This document shows, piece after piece, positions 45,019 through 52,999 of a stretch of DNA of 64,000 bases. Every line of letters begins with the position of its first letter. Position 1 is the first letter of the stretch. The translations under genes were made by a program, and so were the position numbers. The stretch spans positions 108,990 through 172,989 of the forward strand of contig NZ_FPAA01000009.1 of the NCBI RefSeq assembly GCF_900116235.1, in the 5' to 3' direction. The notes under the pieces are model-generated. The model saw nothing but the letters and a program-made list of their open reading frames with translations. It was not told where the DNA came from and made no database searches. The stretch comes from Marininema halotolerans. GTDB taxonomy: Bacteria; Bacillota; Bacilli; Thermoactinomycetales; DSM-45169.

Positions 45019-45595
45019 GGGTTTCCTCCCTTTCTTCTTCAACACGAGAGAGTGCTTCTTCAAATTCTTCTCGAGTAATGCGCAAAAGATGCAATCGCTT
45101 GTAGAATTGCTTCCCGTTGGCATAGCCAATGCCTAGCATTTCCGCCAACCGTTCGCGCATTTTACTAGCACCCTTCCCTCCAACAAGCCCTGCCTTTAAA
45201 TACGTTTCCCAGGAGATAGAGGGAACCTCTGTACCATCCTCCGTGCGAGCATCCGAGAGTGCAGATTGTATTGCCTCTGGCGTGGCGTGTTCCACCCCTA
45301 GCCCCTTATCTCCACGGGCTTCATTTCTCGGAAGAAAAGCTTGTCGGCAACCAGGTACTTCTTGAGAAATAATGCGTCGAATTCGTTCTCCCGCTCCATC
45401 GGGGTCAGTAAAAATGATCACACCCCGCCGCTCTTGGGCACGTTTCACCGCAGCAATGACATCGGAACCAACCGCAGAGCCCCTCGTCTCCAATGTATCA
45501 GCTTCGACCGCCTTTAATACAGCAACAGTATCATTTTTTCCTTCCACCACGATCACTTCGCGGATTTTTCGACGTTGATTTGTCTGCTCTTTAAT
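45011..45595 (-). CDS. rnmV: Ribonuclease M5 (probably starts at ATT)
   Basis: RNase M5 trims the 5S rRNA precursor. The product is a TOPRIM enzyme: IREVIVVEGKNDT at the N-terminus with the catalytic Glu, IIFTDPDGAGERIR (DxD, near residue 60) and the end GKGASKMRERLAEMLGIGYANGKQFYKRL. The first ATG/GTG/TTG in frame is a GTG at 45556, which would cut off the conserved IRE and has no ribosome binding site. The frame is open back to an ATT at 45593-45595 with AAGGG about ten bases upstream, giving KEQTNQRRKIREV. I use that start. Confidence 0.88.
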   Translation of the reverse strand: MKEQTNQRRKIREVIVVEGKNDTVAVLKAVEADTLETRGSAVGSDVIAAVKRAQERRGVIIFTDPDGAGERIRRIISQEVPGCRQAFLPRNEARGDKGLGVEHATPEAIQSALSDARTEDGTEVPSISWETYLKAGLVGGKGASKMRERLAEMLGIGYANGKQFYKRLHLLRITREEFEEALSRVEEEREETRG

Positions 45596-45665
45596 CGTTA
45601 TTCATCCCTTACGACAGCAAAATCTCTTTTCTTCATCGAGTTTTCACTGGTTCATTTACTACAAA

Positions 45666-46460
45666 CTATTTTCCTTCAGAAGTTGATCCTGCTTCGATTT
45701 GAAAGAGACGGCACGCGTTAGCGAAGGTTTGAGCTGCCACATCCGCAAAGGAGATCTCCCGTAGGATTGCAATTTGTTCAGCCACCAGACTGACATAGCC
45801 TGTTTCATTGCGTTTTCCCCGATGGGGATGAGGAGCGAGATAGGGCGCGTCTGTTTCGATCAATAGTCTATCCAATGGAACGCGTTTCGCTACCTCTTTG
45901 GGATCGTGGGCATTTTTAAAGGTAACTGGACCCCCTAAGCCCAGATAAAACCCGAGGTCAAGGCACTGTTCTGCCAAGGACCAATCCCCACTAAAGCAAT
46001 GCATAACCCCACCTACCTCCGATGCCTTCTCTTCCCTTAGGATACGAAGAACATCCTCATCCGCTTCACGGTTATGGATGATAATCGGTAGTTTTAACTC
46101 CCTGGCAAGTCGAATTTGTTGGCGAAATACACTCTCTTGAATCCCTTTCGGAGAAGTGTCCCAATGATAATCGAGCCCCATCTCACCCAGAGCGACCACT
46201 TTGGGGTGATCACAGAGCTCTTCCAACCAATCCAAATCCTCCACAGTCATCTCCACAGCATCCACTGGATGCCACCCCACCGAACTGTATATAAAATCAT
46301 AGGTTTCTGCTAAAGCGATCGAGGTCGGAATGGATTCTCGGTCACATCCGATATTAAGAATGCGAGTCACCTTGTACTCCTCTTTCGCACGTCGAATCGT
46401 TTCTACTTGATCCTCAACAAATTGACTTGCATTTAAATGTGTATGGCTATCAAATAACAC
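45666..46460 (-). CDS. tatD: TatD-family metal-dependent deoxyribonuclease
   Basis: This 264-residue TIM-barrel hydrolase (YabD) has the metal ligands DSHTHLN at residue 4, the conserved Glu in GEMGLDYHW (near 93), IIIHNREAD (near 127), MHCFSGD (near 153) and LIETDAPYLAP (near 201). TatD enzymes have 3'-5' exonuclease or AP-endonuclease activity linked to DNA quality control. The start is a GTG with GGAGG eleven bases upstream. rpf2 (yabE), between tatD and rnmV in B. subtilis, is absent. Confidence 0.95.
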   Translation of the reverse strand: MLFDSHTHLNASQFVEDQVETIRRAKEEYKVTRILNIGCDRESIPTSIALAETYDFIYSSVGWHPVDAVEMTVEDLDWLEELCDHPKVVALGEMGLDYHWDTSPKGIQESVFRQQIRLARELKLPIIIHNREADEDVLRILREEKASEVGGVMHCFSGDWSLAEQCLDLGFYLGLGGPVTFKNAHDPKEVAKRVPLDRLLIETDAPYLAPHPHRGKRNETGYVSLVAEQIAILREISFADVAAQTFANACRLFQIEAGSTSEGK

Positions 46461-46480
46461 TCGTTCTTCAACCTCCTCCC

Positions 46481-46999
46481 TTAAGGAAATAGCAATTTCA
46501 TTTCCTTTAGGGGCATTAACTGAACATCGGCACGCCCTGCGATTTCATTAATGGCAATGGGCCCGATTTCACGACTATCTCGACTCCGGTTGCGATTGTC
46601 ACCCATGGCAAACACATGATCTTTCGGGACGACCGTTACGGGTAACGATTTCTCAATCATTTTCTCATTGAGATAAGTCTCTTTTAAAGCCTTCCCGTTA
46701 CGATACACTTTACCATCACGAACTTGTATGCGATCTCCTTCTTTGCCAATCACGCGCTTGATAAAATCCCGCTGTTCCGAAGTATGGAAAACGATGATAT
46801 CTCCATATTGCGGGTTCTCAACATCATAAATCCATTTGTTAATAATCAGCAATTCGCTTCCCTTAAAGGTAGGCTCCATCGATTGACCATACACTTCGTA
46901 GGGGGCATACAAAAACGAGCGGATAATTAGCACTAAGGCGGCAGCAACTACCACCGCAATGATCCATTCCCTTGCTGAGTTCTTCTCTTTCTTTCCCAA
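46481..46999 (-). CDS. lepB: Signal peptidase I
   Basis: Type I signal peptidase cleaves signal peptides of secreted proteins at the membrane outer face. The 172-residue product has one N-terminal transmembrane segment (about 12-27), the catalytic Ser40 in YGQSMEPT, Lys81 in RDFIKRVIG and the box GDNRNRSRDSRE (near 134). It is a short Bacillus Sip-type enzyme. The start is a TTG at 46997-46999 with GGAGGGG five bases upstream. The place between metG and tatD is unlike B. subtilis. It may process the protease encoded at 8528. Confidence 0.95.
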   Translation of the reverse strand: MGKKEKNSAREWIIAVVVAAALVLIIRSFLYAPYEVYGQSMEPTFKGSELLIINKWIYDVENPQYGDIIVFHTSEQRDFIKRVIGKEGDRIQVRDGKVYRNGKALKETYLNEKMIEKSLPVTVVPKDHVFAMGDNRNRSRDSREIGPIAINEIAGRADVQLMPLKEMKLLFP

Positions 47000-47074
47000 T
47001 CGAACCCCTCCAATTCTTCAATCCGTTGTTTTTCCACCCTTCTTGATCAACCTGAGGCAGATTCGACGGGATCG

Positions 47075-49057
47075 TTATTTTACTCGTGTTCCATTTGGAA
47101 TATCTCCAGAGAGTGTAGAGAGTACGAGTCGATCACCTGCTTTTGCTGCTAAGATCATCCCTTCGGAGCGCTCACCACGAAGCTTCGCTGGTTTTAAATT
47201 AGCAACAAGAATCACTTTGAGCCCGATCAAAGAAGTTGGTTCATAGTGTTGAGCAATCCCGGCAATCACTTGTCGTTGTTCCCCGCCTAGATCCACCTGA
47301 AGTTTCAACAGACGGTCCGCCCCTTTAAGAGGTCCGGCTTCAATGATCTCTGCAACACGTAAGTCCACAGCGGAAAACTGGTCAATCTTAATTAATTCTT
47401 CTAAATCGGCTACTCCACTCTCTTGCTTGGTCTTTGTGTCCTCTTTCGCGTCTTCTTTTTCTTTCACGGGGGTTCCTCCCATCTGAAGAACGATCTCCTT
47501 CACTTCATCCTCCACATCGAGTCGAGGAAACAAGGGGTTTTTGCGGTGAGTCATCGTTCCGGAAGGAAATCCACCAAACTGACGCAAACTTTCCCAAGCG
47601 GTCGTCGATTCGTCCTCTACTAATCCCAACTGCTCCCACATCTCTGTTGGTGTACGTACCAAGAATGGCTGAATTAGCACACTAACATATCGTAGCGCCT
47701 CTACCACATGGTACAGAACGGAGCCTAATTTCTCTTTATTCGCTGGGTCTTTTGCCAACTCCCACGGCATCGTTCCTTCTAAATAACGATTCGTTCCTCG
47801 AATTAGTTCCCAAATCGACGTGAGTGCCATGGAAAATTGCATTTGATCCATATAATTTTCCACTTTCGTGACCGTTTCTTCTGCAAGTTGAACCAGTCTC
47901 TGGTCATGATCGGTACCATCAATCACCCGTTTAGGAACTTTGCCCTCCGCATATTTCTTTACCATCGTTAAGCTGCGATGTAACAGATTGCCGAGATCAT
48001 TGGCCAGATCAGCGTTCGTCCGTTCCACAAATCCTTCCGGTGTAAAGACACCATCATAACCAAAGGGAACTTCCCGCAAGAGAAAATAACGAACGCGATC
48101 CAAACCATAGCGATCAATGAGCGGGACCGGATCGACCACATTTCCTTTAGATTTAGACATTTTCCCATCCTTCATCATGAAGAAACCATGGCCAAAAACT
48201 TGCTTAGGTAAGGGAATATCTAACGCCATCAACATAATGGGCCAGTAAATCGTATGAAAACGAATAATATCCTTTCCAACGAGATGGACATTGGCCGGCC
48301 AGTATTTTTGGTATTTTTCATCCTGGTCCGTTCCATATCCTAAGGCGGAAATATAGTTGGTTAAGGCATCGATCCAAACATACATCACATGTTTTGGATT
48401 TTCCGGAACAGGAATCCCCCAGTCAAATGTCGTACGAGAGACCGCTAAATCCTCCAACCCTGGCTTAATAAAGTTCTGGATCATCTCGTTTTTACGACTT
48501 TCCGGTTGGATGAAATCCGGGTTCTCTTCGTAATACTTCAAAAGGCGCTCTGCATACTTACTTGTACGAAAGAAATAGCTTTCCTCCCGCATTTTTTCAA
48601 CTGAGCGACCGCAATCAGGACAGTTCCCCTCGTTTAATTGCCGCTCTGTCCAAAAAGATTCACATGGAGTGCAGTACCAACCTTCGTACTCATCAAGATA
48701 AATATCACCTTGGTCCAACAGTCGTTTAAAAATCCTTTGCGCCACTTGTTTATGACGCTCTTCACTTGTACGAATAAAATCATCATAGGAAATCGCTAGT
48801 TTGGACCATAAGGCTTGAATTCCCTCCACAATCCCATTTACAAAAGTTTGTGGATCCTGACCTTGTTCTTTCGCTCTTCTCTCGATCTTTTGACCATGTT
48901 CATCCGTCCCCGTCAAATACATGACATCATAGCCACGAAGACGCTTATAACGGGCCATCGCATCCCCAGCCACGGTTGTATATGCATGACCAATATGCAG
49001 GTTATCATTGGGGTAATAAATAGGGGTTGTAATATAAAATGCGGGTTTCTTAGACAT
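47075..49057 (-). CDS. metG: Methionine--tRNA ligase with C-terminal tRNA-binding domain
   Basis: MetRS charges both tRNA-Met species, whose genes are at 18121 and 18262. The 660-residue class I enzyme has the HIGH signature (LHIGHAYT, near residue 20), a zinc-knuckle insert CTPCESFW...CPDCGRSVEK (near 128-151) and KMSKSKGNVVDP (near 302). A C-terminal OB-fold tRNA-binding domain of about 110 residues (DQFSAVDLRVAEIIEAG onward) follows an acidic linker. AAGGAG is nine bases before the ATG. Expression is governed by a Met T-box leader. Confidence 0.98.
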   Translation of the reverse strand: MSKKPAFYITTPIYYPNDNLHIGHAYTTVAGDAMARYKRLRGYDVMYLTGTDEHGQKIERRAKEQGQDPQTFVNGIVEGIQALWSKLAISYDDFIRTSEERHKQVAQRIFKRLLDQGDIYLDEYEGWYCTPCESFWTERQLNEGNCPDCGRSVEKMREESYFFRTSKYAERLLKYYEENPDFIQPESRKNEMIQNFIKPGLEDLAVSRTTFDWGIPVPENPKHVMYVWIDALTNYISALGYGTDQDEKYQKYWPANVHLVGKDIIRFHTIYWPIMLMALDIPLPKQVFGHGFFMMKDGKMSKSKGNVVDPVPLIDRYGLDRVRYFLLREVPFGYDGVFTPEGFVERTNADLANDLGNLLHRSLTMVKKYAEGKVPKRVIDGTDHDQRLVQLAEETVTKVENYMDQMQFSMALTSIWELIRGTNRYLEGTMPWELAKDPANKEKLGSVLYHVVEALRYVSVLIQPFLVRTPTEMWEQLGLVEDESTTAWESLRQFGGFPSGTMTHRKNPLFPRLDVEDEVKEIVLQMGGTPVKEKEDAKEDTKTKQESGVADLEELIKIDQFSAVDLRVAEIIEAGPLKGADRLLKLQVDLGGEQRQVIAGIAQHYEPTSLIGLKVILVANLKPAKLRGERSEGMILAAKAGDRLVLSTLSGDIPNGTRVK

Positions 49058-49082
49058 CGCTTCGCTCTCCTTTTTACAAACT

Positions 49083-49345
49083 AAAAAGCCCTCCCCCGAT
49101 CATGGGGCGAAGGCTGCTTCGCGGTACCACCCAAGTTCGCCGCTTCCTCACGGTAAGCGGCCTTAACCAGTGAACTCACTGCCCATTAACGTCGGGACAC
49201 GCCCTCTCTTACCACCAGAATCACAGTATTCAAAGAGGGTTCTCAGGGGCCATGTTCCCCTCGTATCCCTATACCGGCTTTCACCTAACCCGGCTCTCTT
49301 TTGATAGGTACACGAGGATACTCCTCCCCGTCGACAAATTCTCAC
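49083..49345 (-). promoter_or_regulatory. T-box leader (tRNA-Met responsive) of metG
   Basis: The T-box core GGGTGGTACCGCG is at 49120-49132 on the minus strand. The competing terminator (GCCTTCGCCCC...GGGGGAGGGC then TTTTT) covers 49083-49114. Upstream lie the stem I elements, including GCCGGGTTAGGTGAAAGCC. The specifier loop GAACATGGCC puts ATG (49251-49253) in the codon position, matching methionine. Uncharged tRNA-Met should promote antitermination and read-through into metG. Confidence 0.95.
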
Positions 49346-49381
49346 GTATTCAATTAGCGCAATGACTCAACTATACCAACC

Positions 49382-49411
49382 ATTATAGTCAATCTAGCTA
49401 AATAATATCAA
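49382..49411 (-). promoter_or_regulatory. Sigma-A promoter of the metG T-box transcript
   Basis: TTGATA (49406-49411), 18 bp, TATAAT (49382-49387) on the minus strand, about 35 bp before the first T-box stem and within 20 bp of the herA stop codon. Confidence 0.7.
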
Positions 49412-49430
49412 CATTGACCGTGAACTTTTC

Positions 49431-51287
49431 CTAATTATCCCTTTCCTGTAGCGGTTGATCATAGCGCGTGACAAAGGGGGATTCTTTTTTGACAATCACC
49501 CCTTGGCTTGTCCATCGCTCTAATTCTTGTTTAAAACGATGAACCTCCCAGTTACTACCACACTCTCGATTCACTTGCGTCAAGACATCGAGTAAATCCG
49601 TGTCAAATATGGGGAGATGGTTTGTTACCACCCGAAGCACCTGATCGTCTTGTTCAACGCGAATGGCACGTAATTCGTCAAAAGGGTTGGATACATGGGG
49701 ACTATGCGTATAGGACGCCCTGACTCTCACAAATACCGTGCGCCCATATACGGCAGAAGAAATGAAGGTATCCCCTGAGCGCAGGTATGGTAGACGTCGA
49801 CCTTCTTCTTGAGTAAGATCCGTCTCCTCCCGCAAAGTAGCAATATCCGTCCCACGTACCGTTCGAAAGACAAACTTGGTGTTTAATTGAGCGGTAATCG
49901 TCTCATCAAGCAACGTCGGTCGCTGCGTCGCCAAAATCAAAAAGGCTCCATATTTACGCCCCTCTTGGGCGATCTCCTTAAGTGCCTTCTTTGGCGGGGC
50001 ATCCACCCCCTTTGGGGCAAAATTGTGGGCCTCATCCGTCACAATGACAAACGGCGGAAAAAACCGCCCCTCTTCCCCATTCATCCGTGCATCTCGGTAT
50101 TCTCTTCGTTTTCGATACACCGCATTGACCACATATGTAGAGAAGACCTGTAGTAACCAAGTATCCCCTTGAATAACAACCAACCGCCCTTGTTCCAGTC
50201 CTTGTTCCACTGCCCGAATATCCTGGGTAAACAGCCCGGCCTTCTCCAATCGATCCAGACGCCACTTCACCCCTTTGACAGAAGAGAGTGGTAAGCTTCC
50301 ATACTGGGAAAGCAATTCTAATAAACTTTTTGTCCGCTCTACCTCTGTGGGTGTAAGACCATCCTCATGAACCCGCTTTTTCAGCCCCTTCTCTCCCTCT
50401 TCAATGGCTTGAGCTACGTTCCCAAGTCGATCACTAAAGGACTGGAAACTGTCTCGGCGCTTGTGTAAGGATTGGACCACATTGCTCATGGGATCTGTCA
50501 AACCCCCTCCTGAAGCACCCAGTAAATTGACTAACTCCTTTGCTGACAAATCCGGAAAATGGATACCAACCTCACGCCCGATTTGCACAGCTAACCAACG
50601 ATCCGCAAAATCAGGCGCATCCGTACCCCATTCTGGCACCTTCTCTTTAAAACTCATCTCGAAGTGAGGATCAAAAACCAGGGTTGGCACTTGTAGCTTC
50701 ATCATCTCCTCTAGAATCACGCGCAAACCAAAGGATTTTCCCGAACCTGATCCCCCAAACACCCCAATATGGGGATATTGTTGCATCGTTCGTATATCAA
50801 ATAAAAATGGAACCCCCTGTTGCTCTCTCCATTCACCCTCCTCAATTAAGCGAACCCGATTCTGTAAATCAGGGTCCACCGTATCCCCCAGCGCATCCGT
50901 ACCCCGAATCTCTCCCAATACCATCCCATCATCTGGATCCGCCTTCACCAATAACCTCCGCACTTCCTCAAATCGCGGCGCTCGCGCAGACACCCCAGTC
51001 CGTATAGGATGAGGCGCTTCGGCAAATAATCGCACCTTGGCAACATTCACCTCATCTGAACCGATATCATACCCAATCTGCTCTAAGGATTGAATCACTT
51101 GGGTATCAACGACGGATTTGTCCATCCCCATCGGAATCAATCGATTGTAAGAGAGGGTTTCCACCACTTCGCCACGTGGATGATCCAATGCACGATCTTC
51201 CAATACTAAAATTTCATTGATACGAAACTTTCGTTCCTTGGAGGCAACATACACCTCCTGCTGCGTGGTTACCCCTACAACTTGCAT
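49431..51287 (-). CDS. herA: HerA-family hexameric DNA-translocating ATPase
   Basis: The 618-residue product has an N-terminal HAS-barrel-like region (about 1-150). A RecA-like HerA/FtsK motor follows, with Walker A GGSGSGKS (178-185), Walker B VIVTDEAH (DEAH 418-421), the sensor ILATQRPTLLDETI (near 445) and the arginine-rich TKFVFRTVRG segment. HerA motors act with NurA nuclease in end resection of DNA breaks in archaea and some bacteria. GGGAGGAG is six bases before the ATG. The nurA gene lies 65 bp upstream in the same direction. The pair is absent from this locus in B. subtilis. Confidence 0.88.
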   Translation of the reverse strand: MQVVGVTTQQEVYVASKERKFRINEILVLEDRALDHPRGEVVETLSYNRLIPMGMDKSVVDTQVIQSLEQIGYDIGSDEVNVAKVRLFAEAPHPIRTGVSARAPRFEEVRRLLVKADPDDGMVLGEIRGTDALGDTVDPDLQNRVRLIEEGEWREQQGVPFLFDIRTMQQYPHIGVFGGSGSGKSFGLRVILEEMMKLQVPTLVFDPHFEMSFKEKVPEWGTDAPDFADRWLAVQIGREVGIHFPDLSAKELVNLLGASGGGLTDPMSNVVQSLHKRRDSFQSFSDRLGNVAQAIEEGEKGLKKRVHEDGLTPTEVERTKSLLELLSQYGSLPLSSVKGVKWRLDRLEKAGLFTQDIRAVEQGLEQGRLVVIQGDTWLLQVFSTYVVNAVYRKRREYRDARMNGEEGRFFPPFVIVTDEAHNFAPKGVDAPPKKALKEIAQEGRKYGAFLILATQRPTLLDETITAQLNTKFVFRTVRGTDIATLREETDLTQEEGRRLPYLRSGDTFISSAVYGRTVFVRVRASYTHSPHVSNPFDELRAIRVEQDDQVLRVVTNHLPIFDTDLLDVLTQVNRECGSNWEVHRFKQELERWTSQGVIVKKESPFVTRYDQPLQERDN

Positions 51288-51352
51288 TGCTTTCTCCTCC
51301 CCTTCTCATGCTCCCTCTGTTTAACTCCAGGTATTTTTCGTCTTCTGTTCTT

Positions 51353-52309
51353 TTACAAATGCCGATCATTCCGTTTGGGGATCAAGAGACGATGACGTAA
51401 ATCCGGATCGATATACTGCTCCACCATCCCCCGCACCAACGCATCCGTCACACGGACCTCCCGGTCAACAATATCTAACCACAAGGGAACCCCCCGTCCT
51501 TCATTAGGGGTTAACGTATGAACTAATTGAATTAAATGTTCTCGATCTTCTGACTGCGCGAGTAACCCATCGATGCCAACGGGTTGAGGATGTTTAGTTG
51601 AGCATAAAACCGCTTTCCAAAGTCCGGTTCCTGGTGGGTCCATCGCCTCCGAGCGATAACATTCCTCTCGTTGAAGTGTACCAAAAAGGAGCTCTCGGTC
51701 CGAATAGGTTGTGGAGTGAGAAAATAAGCGACGCGCTAAGCTTTTCGTACCGATCTCCTCCGCTACGCCCACCAAAAGCACACCTTGAGTAATTGCCGCA
51801 TCCGCTAACCTAGCCCAACCCGATGCATCATCAATTAGAAAATGAAGGAGGGATCCATCCATCATAATAATTTTTGGCTTCCAGCGTTCAATGGCCTCGA
51901 TCGCCACCTGTATTTCCAAGGAAGCAAGGAGAGACCCCCGCCGTTTGGCCTCCCGCGCCAACTTTCCTTCCTCGTTCTCTTCTTCTTCTTCCAAGAGGGG
52001 TGTATATAAATCAGCCGCCCACGTCTCCTCTCCACGTGTCCCCTTTGCTAATGCTTGAAAAAGGGATAAGGTATGTGGATGAGCCCCTGGTGTGGAGTTG
52101 ACGGATCCGTCAACTCCAACCAACGTCCCCCCTTCCAACCACTTCTCAAGCGTATCCCCGGCCCATTTTTCTACATTAGAAAAAAATCCAAGCGTTTTAA
52201 GTTGGTCGCGCAATTGCTCCCGATCAAATACTTGACTAGGATACATTCGACGCAATTCTTGATTCGTTTCGATGATTTTATTTTTTAATTGTCGAGAAAC
52301 TGACAACAT
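51353..52309 (-). CDS. nurA: NurA-family 5'-3' nuclease
   Basis: The 318-residue product has the NurA/RNase H-like pattern. GTLVGVDGSVN (near residue 62) carries the first metal-binding Asp and KIIMMDGSLLHFL (near 145) the second. PLWLDIVDREVRVTDALV and YIDPDLRHRLLIPKR lie near the C-terminus. NurA dimers degrade DNA ends in complex with the HerA hexamer. The frame opens 32 codons earlier, but GAGGTGG is seven bases before the ATG at 52307-52309. It is divergent from abrB and probably cotranscribed with herA. Confidence 0.85.
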   Translation of the reverse strand: MLSVSRQLKNKIIETNQELRRMYPSQVFDREQLRDQLKTLGFFSNVEKWAGDTLEKWLEGGTLVGVDGSVNSTPGAHPHTLSLFQALAKGTRGEETWAADLYTPLLEEEEENEEGKLAREAKRRGSLLASLEIQVAIEAIERWKPKIIMMDGSLLHFLIDDASGWARLADAAITQGVLLVGVAEEIGTKSLARRLFSHSTTYSDRELLFGTLQREECYRSEAMDPPGTGLWKAVLCSTKHPQPVGIDGLLAQSEDREHLIQLVHTLTPNEGRGVPLWLDIVDREVRVTDALVRGMVEQYIDPDLRHRLLIPKRNDRHL

Positions 52310-52473
52310 CCCTTTTCCACCTCTTTCCCTCTTGCTAGCCCTTATTATCCAGTTTACAGGAAAAATAAAGCCACGTAATCCCCCAGTGAATAAGGCTTTT
52401 ATCAACTTGTTTAATTTTGGTAATCTGCTTTTTTTGCTTAAAAAATTTTCTATAAAATTCGCTGGATGTTATA

Positions 52474-52502
52474 TTGACTGTTATGGGAATCGCTGGTATG
52501 AT
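52474..52502 (+). promoter_or_regulatory. Sigma-A promoter of abrB
   Basis: TTGACT (52474-52479), 17 bp, TATGAT (52497-52502). Transcription would start near 52509, giving a leader of about 80 nt. Confidence 0.7.
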
Positions 52503-52519
52503 GATGTTGATGCTGTTTA

Positions 52520-52526
52520 TGTCGAA
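52520..52526 (+). promoter_or_regulatory. Spo0A box downstream of the abrB promoter
   Basis: TGTCGAA is the exact core Spo0A box and lies about 10-18 bp after the predicted start point. Spo0A~P represses abrB from downstream boxes in B. subtilis, so position and gene agree. Confidence 0.6.
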
Positions 52527-52589
52527 ATTTGGCGGCATCAAGACCAAGACCAAAAAAAAGATTAAAAGAGTGAGAGGAGACGTTTGATT

Positions 52590-52862
52590 ATGCTAAAATC
52601 TACAGGTATTGTACGTAAAGTTGATGAACTCGGCCGGGTGGTTATCCCTATCGAACTCCGTCGCACCCTAGGAATTGGCGAAAAAGATGCTCTTGAAATT
52701 TATGTCGACGGAGAGCGAATCGTGCTTAAAAAGTATGAACCAGCTTGTATTTTCACGGGTGAAGTCGATAACACCGTTCGCTATAAAAATAAAGTCGTAA
52801 GTCGCAAATGTATTGAAGAAATGCATACGATGCTTAATTCCGACGAAGTAGCATCCAACTAA
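52590..52862 (+). CDS. abrB: Transition state regulator AbrB
   Basis: AbrB represses post-exponential genes during growth. The 90-residue product has the swapped-hairpin DNA-binding N-terminus (MLKSTGIVRKVDELGRVVIPIELRRTLGI). A multimerisation C-terminus with Cys near residue 50 (PACIFTGEV) and a second Cys in SRKCIEEM follows. The ATG at 52590 has AGGAG ten bases upstream; the frame opens two codons earlier at a TTG. It is the only plus-strand housekeeping gene here, as abrB is also inverted in B. subtilis. A Spo0A box overlaps its transcribed leader. Confidence 0.96.
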   Translation: MLKSTGIVRKVDELGRVVIPIELRRTLGIGEKDALEIYVDGERIVLKKYEPACIFTGEVDNTVRYKNKVVSRKCIEEMHTMLNSDEVASN

Positions 52863-52932
52863 TTCAAATACTATCTCTTTTATCCACACATAGAATTTTT
52901 CTACATTCTACATCATTTATAATTTTTTAAAT

Positions 52933-52977
52933 AAAAAGAGAAGAGTCCCTAAACAAATAGGGTTCTCTTCTCTTTTT
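52933..52977. terminator. Bidirectional terminator between abrB and the DUF7916-like gene
   Basis: AAAAAGAGAAGAG pairs with CTCTTCTCTTTTT, extended by TCCCTA/TAGGG, with A and T tracts on both sides. It serves the convergent genes. Confidence 0.9.
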
Positions 52978-52999
52978 ATTTGACCCACTCATTTAGAAA

